Shown piece after piece: positions 34,795 to 44,300 of a stretch of 64,000 nucleotides of DNA. The DNA lies in the NCBI GenBank assembly GCA_934278995.1, contig CAKQWM010000002.1, positions 62,001 through 126,000 of the forward strand, given 5' to 3'. Source of the stretch: an uncultured Clostridia bacterium (GTDB lineage: Bacteria; Bacillota; Clostridia; Christensenellales; Borkfalkiaceae). The number at the start of each line of letters is the position of its first letter. Position 1 is the stretch's first letter. The notes under the pieces were generated by a model that saw only the letters and a program-made list of their open reading frames with translations, ran no database searches and was not told where the DNA came from. A program made the translations under genes and the position numbers.

Positions 34795-35328
34795 ATGAGC
34801 GCTGAAAATGCAAAATGGTATGTTCTTCATACCTATTCCGGTTACGAAGCAATCGTTGAAGAGGGTTTAAAGAGGCTTATCGAAAACAACAACCTCGGCG
34901 ACACGATTTACGAAATCAGAATCCCCGAAGAAGAAACTATCGAGGAAAAAGACGGCAAAAAGAAATTCGTCAAAAGAAAAAAATTTCCGACTTACGTCTT
35001 TTTAAAGATGGTTTACAATAACGATCTTTGGTTTTTGATAACTAACACCCGTGGCGTAACCGGCTTCGTAGGTCCTATGGGGCGTCCCGCGCCGCTTACT
35101 CCGGACGAAGTTAAACGTTTGCGTCTCGACGATTGGGTTGAAAACGTAGATATTAAAGTCGGCGATAACGTAAAAATCGTTTCCGGCGCGCTGGCAGGTA
35201 TGATAGGAACGGTTGAAGATCTTCAACCCGAAAGTCAGAAGGCAAGCGTCAAGGTGGAGGTTTTCGGCAGGGAAACCAACGTAGAGTTGAGTTTTATAGA
35301 ACTCGAAAGGATTAACGAAGAAAATTAA
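34795..35328 (+). CDS. nusG: Transcription termination/antitermination factor NusG
   Basis: RNA polymerase-associated factor of 177 residues. NGN domain (about 6-115) with WYVLHTYSGYEAIVEEGL and FPTYVFLKM; KOW domain (about 125-172) with VKIVSGALAGMIGTVED. It modulates pausing and Rho- or ribosome-coupled transcription. It ends the rpmG-secE-nusG unit and is followed 177 bp later by rplK. Confidence 0.98.
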   Translation: MSAENAKWYVLHTYSGYEAIVEEGLKRLIENNNLGDTIYEIRIPEEETIEEKDGKKKFVKRKKFPTYVFLKMVYNNDLWFLITNTRGVTGFVGPMGRPAPLTPDEVKRLRLDDWVENVDIKVGDNVKIVSGALAGMIGTVEDLQPESQKASVKVEVFGRETNVELSFIELERINEEN

Positions 35329-35363
35329 GCCGACGGGTTTTTAATCTTATTTTCGACTTCTTT

Positions 35364-35381
35364 GCGCGCGCATGTGCGCGC
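35364..35381 (+). other. GC-rich hairpin after nusG
   Basis: GCGCGC (35364-35369) pairs with GCGCGC (35376-35381); no T-run follows, so it is a structure rather than a clear terminator. Confidence 0.4.
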
Positions 35382-35439
35382 CATCAATATATAATAAGAT
35401 AAATTGTCTGAATCGCTTTCTCAGGTTTTTTGAAAGCGT

Positions 35440-35491
35440 TTGTGGGAGAGGCGTTAAATTTTTTCTTACTGGCGCCTTGTTATACCACGTA
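35440..35491 (+). promoter_or_regulatory. Ribosomal-protein leader hairpin before rplK
   Basis: GTGG-GA-GAGGCG opens and CGCC-TTGTTAT-ACCAC closes a stem with an asymmetric internal loop, just upstream of the rplK ribosome-binding site. The same arrangement recurs before rplA, so it is a candidate L1/L11 autoregulatory site. Confidence 0.5.
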
Positions 35492-35505
35492 TATGGAGGT
35501 AAGTT

Positions 35506-35931
35506 ATGGCAAAAAAAGTTACGGCTGTTGTTAAGCTTCAATTACCCGCCGCTAAAGCAACTCCGGGCCCACCCGTAGGTTCCACGCTCGGCCCTTACGG
35601 TATTAACATTCCGGGCTTCACAAAGGAATTTAATGCTAAGACTCAAAATCAAGCCGGTCTCATTATTCCTGTAGTAATCACCATTTATCAGGATCGTTCG
35701 TTCACGTTTATTCTCAAGACGCCGCCCGCACCCGTTCTGATCAAAAAAGCATGCGGTCTTGAATCCGCAAGCGCGACGCCCAACAAAGTCAAGGTAGCGA
35801 AACTTACCAAGGCTCAGGTTGAAGAAATCGCTAAGGTCAAGATGGTTGACACCAATGCCGCTTCTTTGGAGGCTTGCATGAGCATGATATCGGGTACTGC
35901 TCGCAGTATGGGTATCACCGTCGAGGAATAA
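35506..35931 (+). CDS. rplK: Ribosomal protein uL11
   Basis: Binds the GTPase-associated centre of 23S rRNA with uL10. 141 residues. N-terminal domain with KLQLPAAKATPGPPVGSTLGPYGINIPGF, C-terminal rRNA-binding domain with KKACGLESASATPNKVKVAKLT. GGAGG precedes the ATG. First gene of the rplK-rplA-rplJ-rplL cluster. Confidence 0.98.
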   Translation: MAKKVTAVVKLQLPAAKATPGPPVGSTLGPYGINIPGFTKEFNAKTQNQAGLIIPVVITIYQDRSFTFILKTPPAPVLIKKACGLESASATPNKVKVAKLTKAQVEEIAKVKMVDTNAASLEACMSMISGTARSMGITVEE

Positions 35932-35941
35932 TTATATAGGT

Positions 35942-35972
35942 GGGAGGGCGTTTTACGTCCGTTTAACCACGA
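35942..35972 (+). promoter_or_regulatory. Ribosomal-protein leader hairpin before rplA
   Basis: GTGG-GA-GGGCG/CGTCC-GTTTA-ACCAC, structurally the same as the element before rplK, ending directly before GAGGAGG. Confidence 0.55.
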
Positions 35973-35987
35973 GGAGGATTTAATTTT

Positions 35988-36677
35988 ATGAAATACGGCA
36001 AAAAATACGTTGACAGCAGAAAGTCTTACGACCGTTCCAAAGCATACGAAATCGGCGAAGCGGTAGATCTCGTTTTATCGACCGCAAAAGCCAAATTCGA
36101 CGAAACCATAGAACTTCACGTCAGATTAGGCGTAGATCCGAAACAGGCAGACCAACAGGTCAGAGGCGTTTTGGTTCTTCCTAACGGTACGGGTAAGTCC
36201 GTAAAGGTTTTGGTCATCGCAAAAGGCGAAAAGGCAGACGCCGCTACCGCCGCCGGAGCCGATTACGTCGGCGCCGAAGAAATGGTCGCAAAAATTCAGA
36301 AAGAAAACTGGTTTGATTTCGACGTTGTTATTACCACCCCCGATATGATGGGCGTTGTCGGCAGAATCGGTAAACTTCTGGGGCCTAAGGGCTTAATGCC
36401 TAACCCGAAGTCCGGTACCGTTACCATGGACGTTCAAAAAGCCATTCACGACGTTAAAGCAGGTAAAGTCGAATACAGACTCGATAAGTCGGCTATTATT
36501 CACTGCCCCATAGGCAAAAAATCTTTCGGTAAAGAAAAACTTATCGAAAACTACACCGCTTTATATGAAGCGATTATTAAGGCTAAACCTGCCGCGGCAA
36601 AAGGGCAGTACGTTAAGTCGGTAAATCTGGCTTCAACCATGGGCCCCGGCATAAAAGTTCTTAACAAAAACAATTAA
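35988..36677 (+). CDS. rplA: Ribosomal protein uL1
   Basis: L1-stalk protein of 229 residues that also represses its own mRNA in many bacteria. Contains GVDPKQADQQVRGVLVLPNGTGK, the hinge region DMMGVVGRIGKLLGPKGLMPNPKSGT, and a C-terminal NLASTMGPGIKV. GAGGAGG lies 9 nt before the ATG. A long leader with an attenuator separates it from rplJ. Confidence 0.98.
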   Translation: MKYGKKYVDSRKSYDRSKAYEIGEAVDLVLSTAKAKFDETIELHVRLGVDPKQADQQVRGVLVLPNGTGKSVKVLVIAKGEKADAATAAGADYVGAEEMVAKIQKENWFDFDVVITTPDMMGVVGRIGKLLGPKGLMPNPKSGTVTMDVQKAIHDVKAGKVEYRLDKSAIIHCPIGKKSFGKEKLIENYTALYEAIIKAKPAAAKGQYVKSVNLASTMGPGIKVLNKNN

Positions 36678-36732
36678 TAGCAATAAATTTATTTGACTAT
36701 ACGGCAAAGTTTTGCTAAAATAGTCGTGTTAA

Positions 36733-36852
36733 AACAAAATAGCCGAAGAAAGCCGGTTTTAAGTCCGATTATCGGGCACCTGCCGAGGTACGATTTTTTT
36801 AGACGTATACTATTTTTACGCCTTTACCGTACGCTCGGTGAAGGCGTTTTTT
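36733..36852 (+). ncRNA. L10 leader with transcription attenuator
   Basis: mRNA leader bound by the L10-L12 complex to repress rplJL. The diagnostic segment CCTGCCGAGG is at 36779-36788, preceded by stems around AGCCGAAGAAAGCCGG. It is followed by an intrinsic terminator, ACGCCTTTACCG (36818-36829) with CGGTGAAGGCGT (36835-36846) and TTTTTT. A long open frame beginning inside this structure is not the real rplJ start. Confidence 0.85.
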
Positions 36853-36888
36853 CGTGCCACATCGAATAAATATAGGAGGATAACCATC

Positions 36889-37410
36889 TTGTCGGCAAAT
36901 ATTGAAAACAAGAAACAAATTGTTGAAGATATCAAGACTGAAATTCAGAACGCCAAAAGCGTAGTTTTCGTAAACTATAAAGGTCTTACCGTCAGCGAAG
37001 ATACGGAATTCCGTACGGCTTTCCGTAAGGCTGATTGCAAGTATCGGGTTTTAAAGAACACTATGGTAAGAAAGGCGTTTAACGAACTTGGTATCACTTG
37101 CTTTGACGAAGACTTAAACGGACCTACCGCAGTTGCTTTCGGTAACGACGAAACGGCAGCCGCGAAAGTCGTAGTGGAAGCGTGCAAAAAGTATAACGAT
37201 AAAATCTCGGTAAAGAGCGCTTACGTTGACGGCGCCTATATCGACGTTAACGGCGTAAAGGCATTATCCGCTATGCCCTCGAAAGAAGAACTCATCGCAA
37301 AGATGCTCGGTTCTATGCAAGCGCCTATTTCCGGCTTTGTCGGAGCATTATCCGGTATTACGCGCAAGTTAGTAATCGCGCTTAACGCCGTTGCGGAAAA
37401 GAAAGCCTAA
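36889..37410 (+). CDS. rplJ: Ribosomal protein uL10
   Basis: Base of the L12 stalk, 173 residues. The start is a TTG at 36889 (LSANIENKKQIVEDI, initiating Met), because AGGAGG lies 7 nt upstream; an in-frame ATG at 36838 falls inside the attenuator and adds residues foreign to the family. The rRNA-binding domain (about 1-130) includes VFVNYKGLTVSEDTEFR; the C-terminal helix that binds L12 dimers is short. Confidence 0.95.
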   Translation: MSANIENKKQIVEDIKTEIQNAKSVVFVNYKGLTVSEDTEFRTAFRKADCKYRVLKNTMVRKAFNELGITCFDEDLNGPTAVAFGNDETAAAKVVVEACKKYNDKISVKSAYVDGAYIDVNGVKALSAMPSKEELIAKMLGSMQAPISGFVGALSGITRKLVIALNAVAEKKA

Positions 37411-37455
37411 AAAAATCAAAAAATCTAAAAACAATATAAACGGAGGAATTTTAAA

Positions 37456-37827
37456 ATGGCTGATGTTGCAAAATTTATCGAAGAAATTAAAAGTATGACA
37501 GTTTTAGAGCTTAACGAACTCGTTAAAGCGTTAGAAGAAGAATTCGGCGTAAGCGCTGCCGCTCCCGTAGCCGTTGCCGCTGCTCCCGCTGCCGCTGCCG
37601 CTCCCGCTCAGGAAGAAAAGACCGAGTTCAACGTAGTATTGAAAGACTTTGGCGCTAACAAGATCGGCGTTATCAAAGTTGTCAGAGAACTCACCGGTTT
37701 AGGTTTGGTCGAAGCGAAGAACATGGTTGAAAAACTCGGAACCGTTAAAGAAGCCGTTGCTAAAGACGAAGCCGAAAAGATGGTTGCCAAGTTTAAAGAA
37801 GCCGGCGCTACCGCTGTTATGGAATAA
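37456..37827 (+). CDS. rplL: Ribosomal protein bL12
   Basis: Stalk protein that recruits translational GTPases, 123 residues. N-terminal dimerisation domain, Ala/Pro-rich hinge (about 36-52), and C-terminal domain with KIGVIKVVRELTGLGLVEAK. GGAGG precedes the ATG. A strong terminator follows and the next gene is a nitroreductase, so rpoB-rpoC do not follow as they do in most Bacillota. Confidence 0.98.
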   Translation: MADVAKFIEEIKSMTVLELNELVKALEEEFGVSAAAPVAVAAAPAAAAAPAQEEKTEFNVVLKDFGANKIGVIKVVRELTGLGLVEAKNMVEKLGTVKEAVAKDEAEKMVAKFKEAGATAVME

Positions 37828-37848
37828 TTTCTTAACAAAACAAAAAAT

Positions 37849-37875
37849 CCGTTGCCATTTGGCAACGGTTTTTTT
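37849..37875 (+). terminator. Terminator of rplJL
   Basis: CCGTTGCC (37849-37856) pairs with GGCAACGG (37861-37868), then seven T. Confidence 0.95.
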
Positions 37876-37886
37876 ATTTAATTTAC

Positions 37887-37914
37887 TTGACAATTTGATT
37901 GTTCGTGATAAAAT
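37887..37914 (+). promoter_or_regulatory. Promoter of the nitroreductase gene
   Basis: TTGACA (37887-37892), 16-bp spacer, extended -10 TGA-TAAAAT (37909-37914); AAGGAG follows upstream of the ATG. Confidence 0.75.
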
Positions 37915-37969
37915 GAAAGCGTAAGCCGAAAGTGTTTTCGGCAGTATTATAGTCATAAGGAGAATTTTT

Positions 37970-38464
37970 ATGTCAATTTTTAAACGCGTCAGCGTGAGAG
38001 AGTTTACCGACGAAAAAGTAACCGACGAACAGTTAGAACTTATCTTAAGAGCGGGAATGCAGGCGCCGTCCGCCGTAAATCAGCAACCGTGGGAATTTTT
38101 AGTTTGCCGCGATATCGAAACAATCAGAGAGTTTTCTAATTCGGGCGGTTTTGCAAGGGCTTTAAAAACGGCTACCGTTCTTTTGGCGCTATACTATAAG
38201 GAAACCGTAAGCCATCCTATGTTTACTATGCAGGATATGGGCGCTTGCGCCGAAAATTGTTTGTTGGAAGTTGCCGAGTTAAACCTCGGCGCCGTTTGGA
38301 TGGGAATCGCGCCTAAAGAGGAAAGAATGGCGGAGGTTGAAAGAACTTTCGGCAAAATAGAAAACGCAAGACCTTTTTGCCTGATTGCGATAGGGCATCC
38401 TAAGGCGCAACCGAAACAAGTTTCAAGATACGACGAGGCAAGGGTACACTACTTTAAAAAGTAA
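37970..38464 (+). CDS. Nitroreductase-family flavoprotein
   Basis: FMN-dependent oxidoreductase of 164 residues. Family features are SVREFTDEKVTDEQLELILRAG, the FMN-binding APSAVNQQPWEFLV, and GAVWMGIAPKEER; it ends IAIGHPKAQPKQVSRYDE. The physiological substrate (nitro compounds, quinones or an NAD(P)H-linked intermediate) cannot be told from sequence. Single gene with its own promoter and terminator. Confidence 0.92.
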   Translation: MSIFKRVSVREFTDEKVTDEQLELILRAGMQAPSAVNQQPWEFLVCRDIETIREFSNSGGFARALKTATVLLALYYKETVSHPMFTMQDMGACAENCLLEVAELNLGAVWMGIAPKEERMAEVERTFGKIENARPFCLIAIGHPKAQPKQVSRYDEARVHYFKK

Positions 38465-38565
38465 ACCTTCTTAAAAAGAAGTTGTCGCACGTAGATAGAA
38501 AATTGCGTCTTGCGACGCTTTACGCGGTTTGGGAAAAAGCACGATAAAGCCTTTTCAATCGATAA

Positions 38566-38608
38566 TAAAACTATAACCCTTCGGAATTTTCCGAAGGGTT
38601 ATAGTTTA
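38566..38608. terminator. Bidirectional terminator between convergent genes
   Basis: ACTATAACCCTTCGG pairs with CCGAAGGGTTATAGT with A/T flanks on both sides. Confidence 0.85.
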
Positions 38609-38625
38609 TCGTTTCTTTGAAGTTA

Positions 38626-40062
38626 TTACGTGAGCGCGTAAAGCCCCAACGTTTTTATAATAATCAGATACGCCAGTCCGTAATAGACCACCGCGGAAAC
38701 CAAGTCGTTTAAAGTGGTAATCATAGGTCCAGAAGCAACCGCCGGATCTATTTTCAGTTTTTTAAACATCATCGGAAGCAACGTTCCGCCTAAACTCGAA
38801 AAGATGATGGCGACCATAATCGTTGCGCCGATGCAACCGGCGATAGCAAACGCGTTAGGAGCCGGCAAACCGCGCAAAAACATAAGATATGCCGATGCGA
38901 AAACAAAGGCTATACCGCAAAGAATCGCGCCGTTTATAAGCCCTATGCGAAGTTCTTTCAGAATAAATTTCAGTTTCTCTTTAAAAGAGAGGTCCTCGCT
39001 CGTAATAACTCTTATCGTAACGGAAAGGCTTTGCGTTCCGCTGTTACCCGACATATCGAATATCATGGATTGAAAGGGAAAAAGCAGGGGAATTGCCACT
39101 ATTATAGGATCGAACACGCCCACGACGGTAGAAACTATAAGACCTAACCCCATTAAAATAATGAGCCACGGTATGCGCTTTCCGATGGATTTCAAGACGG
39201 GTTCGTTAAGATCTTCTTCTGCGGTAAGACCTGCGAATTTTGCGTAGTCGTCGCCGAGTTCCTGATCTACGACGTCAACGAGTTCGGTCCCCGTGATGAC
39301 GCCTAAAATTTTATTGTCTTTGGACAAAATAGGAATGGAGTCTTCCGATAAATCTTTTAATTCTTCGATGCAATCGGCGATAGGCTCGTCTGCGTAGAAG
39401 TAAGGATACGCCGTCATGGTAATGTCTTTCAAATCGACGTTGCTTCTTGCTACCACGAGATCCCGCAAGGTTGTGGCGCCGTAGTAGGTGTCGTCTTCTT
39501 TTTTAATTACGTAAACGGTCGAAATATTATCATTTTCGGCGGCTTGTTCTATGACGCTTTTCGTCGCTTGTTTAATGGTGTCGGTGTCGTAAACGGTTAC
39601 GAAGTTCGTACTCATTTGCGAACCTATCAGGTTTTCGTCGTAGGCGTCGATAAGTTGAATGTCTTTTGCGGCGTCCTCGTCCATTAAGCCGATAATTTCT
39701 TCGCGCTTGTCTTCGTCGAGTTCGTCCAGAACGTCAATAGCGTCGGAAGCGTCCATTTCTTCGATGATGTCTGCCGCCGCCGAGGAGGATAATTCTTCGA
39801 TGAAACTTTCTACGTCGTCAAGATATGCGAAAATTTCGGAAACGGCTTCGTTTCCGAGAATTTTATACAGTTTTAAACGTTCGTCTTTGGTAAGCGAGGG
39901 GATAACTTCGGCTATATCCGATTCGTGGTAATCGGACAGTTTGTCTTTTAGTTCCTCGGGAGGCAAATCACCGCTCAGTAAATCGCCGATTTCTTTTACG
40001 AAATCTCGTTTTAAAGATTCTTCTTTTTCTTCAATGCGGTTTTCTTTTTCGAGTTCTTCCAT
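38626..40062 (-). CDS. mgtE: Magnesium transporter MgtE
   Basis: Mg2+ channel of 478 residues. The N domain (about 25-135) contains LSDYHESDIAEVIPSL and the EEMDASDAIDVLDELDED acidic repeats. A CBS pair (about 150-270) follows, then a plug helix and five transmembrane helices (about 285-478) with the pore region DMSGNSGTQSLSVTIRVI and PMITTLNDLVSAVVYYGLA. Gating by cytoplasmic Mg2+ is expected from the family. AAGGAGG precedes the ATG. No Mg-sensing riboswitch is evident in the short upstream gap. Confidence 0.97.
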   Translation of the reverse strand: MEELEKENRIEEKEESLKRDFVKEIGDLLSGDLPPEELKDKLSDYHESDIAEVIPSLTKDERLKLYKILGNEAVSEIFAYLDDVESFIEELSSSAAADIIEEMDASDAIDVLDELDEDKREEIIGLMDEDAAKDIQLIDAYDENLIGSQMSTNFVTVYDTDTIKQATKSVIEQAAENDNISTVYVIKKEDDTYYGATTLRDLVVARSNVDLKDITMTAYPYFYADEPIADCIEELKDLSEDSIPILSKDNKILGVITGTELVDVVDQELGDDYAKFAGLTAEEDLNEPVLKSIGKRIPWLIILMGLGLIVSTVVGVFDPIIVAIPLLFPFQSMIFDMSGNSGTQSLSVTIRVITSEDLSFKEKLKFILKELRIGLINGAILCGIAFVFASAYLMFLRGLPAPNAFAIAGCIGATIMVAIIFSSLGGTLLPMMFKKLKIDPAVASGPMITTLNDLVSAVVYYGLAYLIIIKTLGLYALT

Positions 40063-40093
40063 AGTTAAGACCTCCTTACGATAAAAATTTATT

Positions 40094-40133
40094 TTAAAAG
40101 CCCGAAATCAACCTGAAAAGGTCGGTTTCGGGC
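40094..40133 (-). terminator. Terminator of the 40157 lipoprotein gene
   Basis: On the minus strand GCCCGAAACCGACC pairs with GGTTGATTTCGGGC, followed by TTTTAAAATAAATTTTT. Confidence 0.75.
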
Positions 40134-40156
40134 GCGATAAAATCAAGTATTAGGTA

Positions 40157-41197
40157 TCAGCCTTCAACCGTGGTTTTATTTATGATATAAGTAAACGTGC
40201 CTAACGAATAAGGCGCAATGGTTTCCATTTTTATAAGTCTTGCTCTCGCGGGTTCGACAGATACGTCAGCGTACCAGCATTTTATTGCCGAGCCGGAAAA
40301 AGTGCCGGAAACGTTAAAATTGACTACTCGGCAAGGAATGACCTGACTTTTTTTATCCTCGGACAAAAACTCTTTTTTCTTATTGATAAAGTATTCGCCT
40401 TGAATGGAGTTCTTCTCGGTGCCGTCTTTTGAAAAAACGAGATTTTCGCTCGGTTTATTCGCGTCGGATCTCATTATCATTTTACGGTTTATGCCCGAAA
40501 TTGCGTCGATAGACGAAAAAGAAAGAGAAGAAGAATCCGTAAGTTTAACAGCCCTCGGCATAAAAAGCATGGTAGTATTGTCAAAATAGTAACCGTCGGA
40601 TATTTTATATTCGCGTTTGCCTTCAGGGATGCCGAAATCACCGCTCTTCTTTGTAAAATCGACGATCGCGGCGTTGTCCGAATAGGTAATCGTAAATTTA
40701 TAATTCAGATTTACTACGGAATACTTCCCGTTTTTATCGGTAACGGGAGAATTTGCGTTTGCTTCCGTTTCGGAGTATAACGGTTTAAGTTTGTTGGAAA
40801 CGCTTAAAAAATAAACCTTGGATTTTACGTAGTTTTCAAACGTGCCGAAAGGTTCGCCGTCGAGAACGTAACCGATCTTAGTTTTTAATTCGGTTTCGAG
40901 AAGATAACAATCGGCGCCGTTATACGTCGTGTTTTTTAAACGAGTCGTGTAAACGTTGAAGCCCTCGGCGTTCTCCAAAGAAATCCCGACGCCGGCAGCG
41001 CCAGAATTTTCGGCTTTTTTGAAGGAAACCGAATAAACGTTTTCTTCGTCTATATTGCCGATAATGCTGACGTTTCCCGCGTTTTGTAAAAAATAGGAGC
41101 CGTTCAAGGTCGTGGCTACGCCCTGAGAACAAGCCGAAAAAACAAAAACGAAACAAAGCGTCAAAGATATAAGTAAAACTTTAATGGAATTTTTCAT
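40157..41197 (-). CDS. Lipoprotein of unknown function
   Basis: Surface lipoprotein of 346 residues starting MKNSIKVLLISL, with lipobox FSAC (Cys near 23). AAAGGA lies 6 nt before this ATG; an upstream in-frame start would add 21 residues without a ribosome-binding site. The mature part is beta-rich, with Ser/Tyr/Asn-rich segments and no recognised motif. It is divergent from addB; the gap holds the addB promoter. Confidence 0.75.
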   Translation of the reverse strand: MKNSIKVLLISLTLCFVFVFSACSQGVATTLNGSYFLQNAGNVSIIGNIDEENVYSVSFKKAENSGAAGVGISLENAEGFNVYTTRLKNTTYNGADCYLLETELKTKIGYVLDGEPFGTFENYVKSKVYFLSVSNKLKPLYSETEANANSPVTDKNGKYSVVNLNYKFTITYSDNAAIVDFTKKSGDFGIPEGKREYKISDGYYFDNTTMLFMPRAVKLTDSSSLSFSSIDAISGINRKMIMRSDANKPSENLVFSKDGTEKNSIQGEYFINKKKEFLSEDKKSQVIPCRVVNFNVSGTFSGSAIKCWYADVSVEPARARLIKMETIAPYSLGTFTYIINKTTVEG

Positions 41198-41279
41198 ATT
41201 AAATCCTTTTATATATCTTGCGATATATACGATTGTAACAATTTTTTTTACTAAAAGCAAACAAAAACGGTAAAAAAAC

Positions 41280-41308
41280 TTAATTTATGCGATTATTTAT
41301 GATATACT
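41280..41308 (+). promoter_or_regulatory. addB promoter, predicted leaderless
   Basis: Weak -35 TTAATT (41280-41285), 17-bp spacer, extended -10 TGA-TATACT (41303-41308), exactly 6 nt before the ATG; no Shine-Dalgarno. Confidence 0.6.
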
Positions 41309-41314
41309 TTTATT

Positions 41315-44300
41315 ATGAAGATATTTACCACGCTGTCGCTCGCCCGCGCGATAAAGATAACGGGCAGCCTCGTTGAAAAATTACCGCGCGACATTGACAA
41401 AAAAATATACGTCTTTTGCGAAAGCAAAGCCACGCTTTCTTTTGAAAAAGAAATTACCCGTCGCTTAGGCGGCAGTTTTAACGCGGAAGTCATGAGTTTT
41501 TCACGCTACGTTTCCAAAAACGTAAAAGTGGAAAACTATCTTAATAAAGCGGAAGCAAGTTTGCTCGTAAGAAGGCTTATGAAGGAAAACGAAGCCGAAT
41601 TTTTACGCCTTAAGACGGAACAGATTTCCGTGCCTTCCAACGTTTACGGGCTTATTTCGCAGTTTAAGGCAGCCATGATAAAACCTGACGACCTCGAGGA
41701 AATATTAAAATCCGAATCGGGCGCTTTAGGTGCAAAATTAAACGACGTTTTCAAGGCGTATTCCTTATATGAAGACTACCTTTCAAAAAACGGACTGACC
41801 GACGAAAGCAATTATTTGTCCCTTATGGTAAGCGCGCTTAAAAAAGACGCCGGAATAAAGGGCGCGAAAGTCATAGTCGCGGGGATTCAGTCGTTTACGA
41901 AGCAAAATATAGAAATAGTAAAAACCCTCGCCGAAATTTGCGACGTGGATTTCGTAACCGTGTCGTCGGGCTATCCGGGCTACACGAACGAATCGGTAAA
42001 CAAAATATCTTCTGCGTTTCCTTACGCCGAAGTTATACCGGTTAATGATTTAAAAAAAGAACAAAACGCAATAGCAAGGTGGCTTTTCGATCCTGAAGGC
42101 GCCGGAAAAAACGGCAAATTCAGCGATAAAATAAAGATAAGCGAGGCTAAAAGCGTTTTTTCAGAATGTGATAAAATAGCCGCAAGAATACGTTATGAAG
42201 TGGTAAAAAACGGATACAGATACAGGGACTTTTCGGTAATAACTTCCGATCCCGAGAATATAGCGCCTCTTATTAAAGAAAGTTTTTCCAAATACGATAT
42301 TCCGTTATATTCGGATACGGGCAAAACTTTGCAGGATCACCCCGTTATCGGGCTTATAGGCGCACTTATTGACGTAAAACGCTTTAATTACGCTACGAAT
42401 AAAGTGATAAAACTCGTACAAAACGGTTTGTTTTGTTCGTATGAAGAGTCGCGCGCGTTTATAAAATACGTTTACGAAAACGCCGTTTCGAGAAAGCAAT
42501 TCAAAGAGCCTTTTTCCGATCTCGTTTCGGAAAGCGTACGAAAACGCGTTATCTCGGCGACGGAAAAACTAAAGGCGAAAGATACTCAGGAAGGGTACGT
42601 ATCCGTCGTAAAAGAATCGCTTTCATATCTCGACGTATATTCGCGCGCGGAAAAGTTTTCGGAAAAATTATCGAACCTTTCAGAAGGCGTAACGGCGGAA
42701 TTTAATCTTGGCGCGATGAAGGCGCTTCCCGATTTTTTGGACGGAATCGCAAAAATTTTAGGCAAAGTAAAATCGGGACTTATCGAATTTAAACATACCG
42801 TTATCGGCGCGGCGAAGTCAGTGGCGGTCTCCGGTGTTCCCGAATATAACGATACGGTGTATCTCGGCGATTACCGAGCCGGAAGAATAAAAGAATCTAA
42901 GATACTGTTCATGCCTTGTTTATCCGGAGAAGTACCGTTTTATAAAGCGGACGTTGCTTTGCTTAATGACCGCGAACTTACCAAAATGGACGGCTATAAG
43001 CTCGTTATCGAGCCAAAACTTCAAATAGTAAACGAAAGAGAAAGAGAAAATATAGTCGCTTCGATGATAGGGTTTACCGACAAATTGTACCTTTCTTTTT
43101 CTACGGTAGATAAACGCGGAAAGCCGACTTTAAAAAGCAGAATCATCGACAGCGTGATAAATATTTTTTCCGACGAAACGAAAAAACTTATCGTCAGTAC
43201 TTCGGAAACGGAAGAAAATCGTTATCCCGAGTTAAATTTTATGAGCGAAAAAGCGGGCGTTTTATACAGCGCTGTTAAAGCCGAAAAGTTTAGCGACAGA
43301 CTTTCTGACGATACGAGCGATATAGCGTCGTTTTATCAGGCTATCAGCGATAAAAGAAATCTCGAAAAAGCGATATTTACCGAGGAAAGACAGATTTTTT
43401 CGGAGGGCTTAAAATACGACGGCAAGTTTTCGGCTACGTTTATAGAAACTTATTTTTCCTGCCCGTATAAAGCGCTTTGCCAGAACGTTTTAAAACTGAA
43501 GGAAGCATCGGACGGTGAAACCAAAGTTTACGAAATAGGTAACGTTTTACATAACGTTATGGAAAATTTTATTAAAAAGTATCCTGAAAACGAAGACGAA
43601 ACGGGTGTCGAAGTTTTAGCGTCCGATTTATTCGAGCAGGAATTAAAAATGCCCCTATATGCCCGTTATCTTAATAAACCGCAGTATAAACATATCTTTG
43701 CGTTACTTAAAAAAGAGGCTGTAAAGGAATGTAAAAAGGTATATTCGGATATAGAAAATTCTTCCTTTAAGCCCATGGGCGCCGAAATAGAATTCAACGA
43801 ATACGCGGGTAACGGCTTAAAACCGCTTATTCTCGAAACAAAAGACAAAACGGTTACGTTAAGGGGAAAAATAGATCGCGCCGACGCATACTACGACGAA
43901 AATAACAAATACTTCAGAATTATCGATTACAAGTCCGGTAGCGCCGCGTCGGACGACGGGGAATTGTATTGCGGCAACAAAATTCAACTGTATTTATATA
44001 TGAACGTCTTTACGGACAAGGGATTTAAACCCGTCGGCGCGCATTACTTTAAACTTTCCGACGACTTTTCGCCTAAGGGAACAAGCGGAGGAGAATACCT
44101 CGGAAAATCTCTTGCCGACGCAAGATTGATAGGAAAACTCGATAGCGAATTTGCTCTTTCGGGCGCAAGTAAAAATCTCGGCGTAAAACTCAAAAAAGAC
44201 GGAGAATTTTCTCAAAGCGCCTCTTTGTTAAGCGCGGACGAATTTAAAAAATATATCGATTACGCTAAAAAAGTCGCGGCGGTCGGCGCGGAGGAAATCG

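Noticed and set aside
36838..36888. Longer rplJ reading from an in-frame ATG at 36838
   Set aside because: That ATG lies within the L10-leader terminator; the TTG at 36889 has AGGAGG at the right distance and matches the usual L10 N-terminus.
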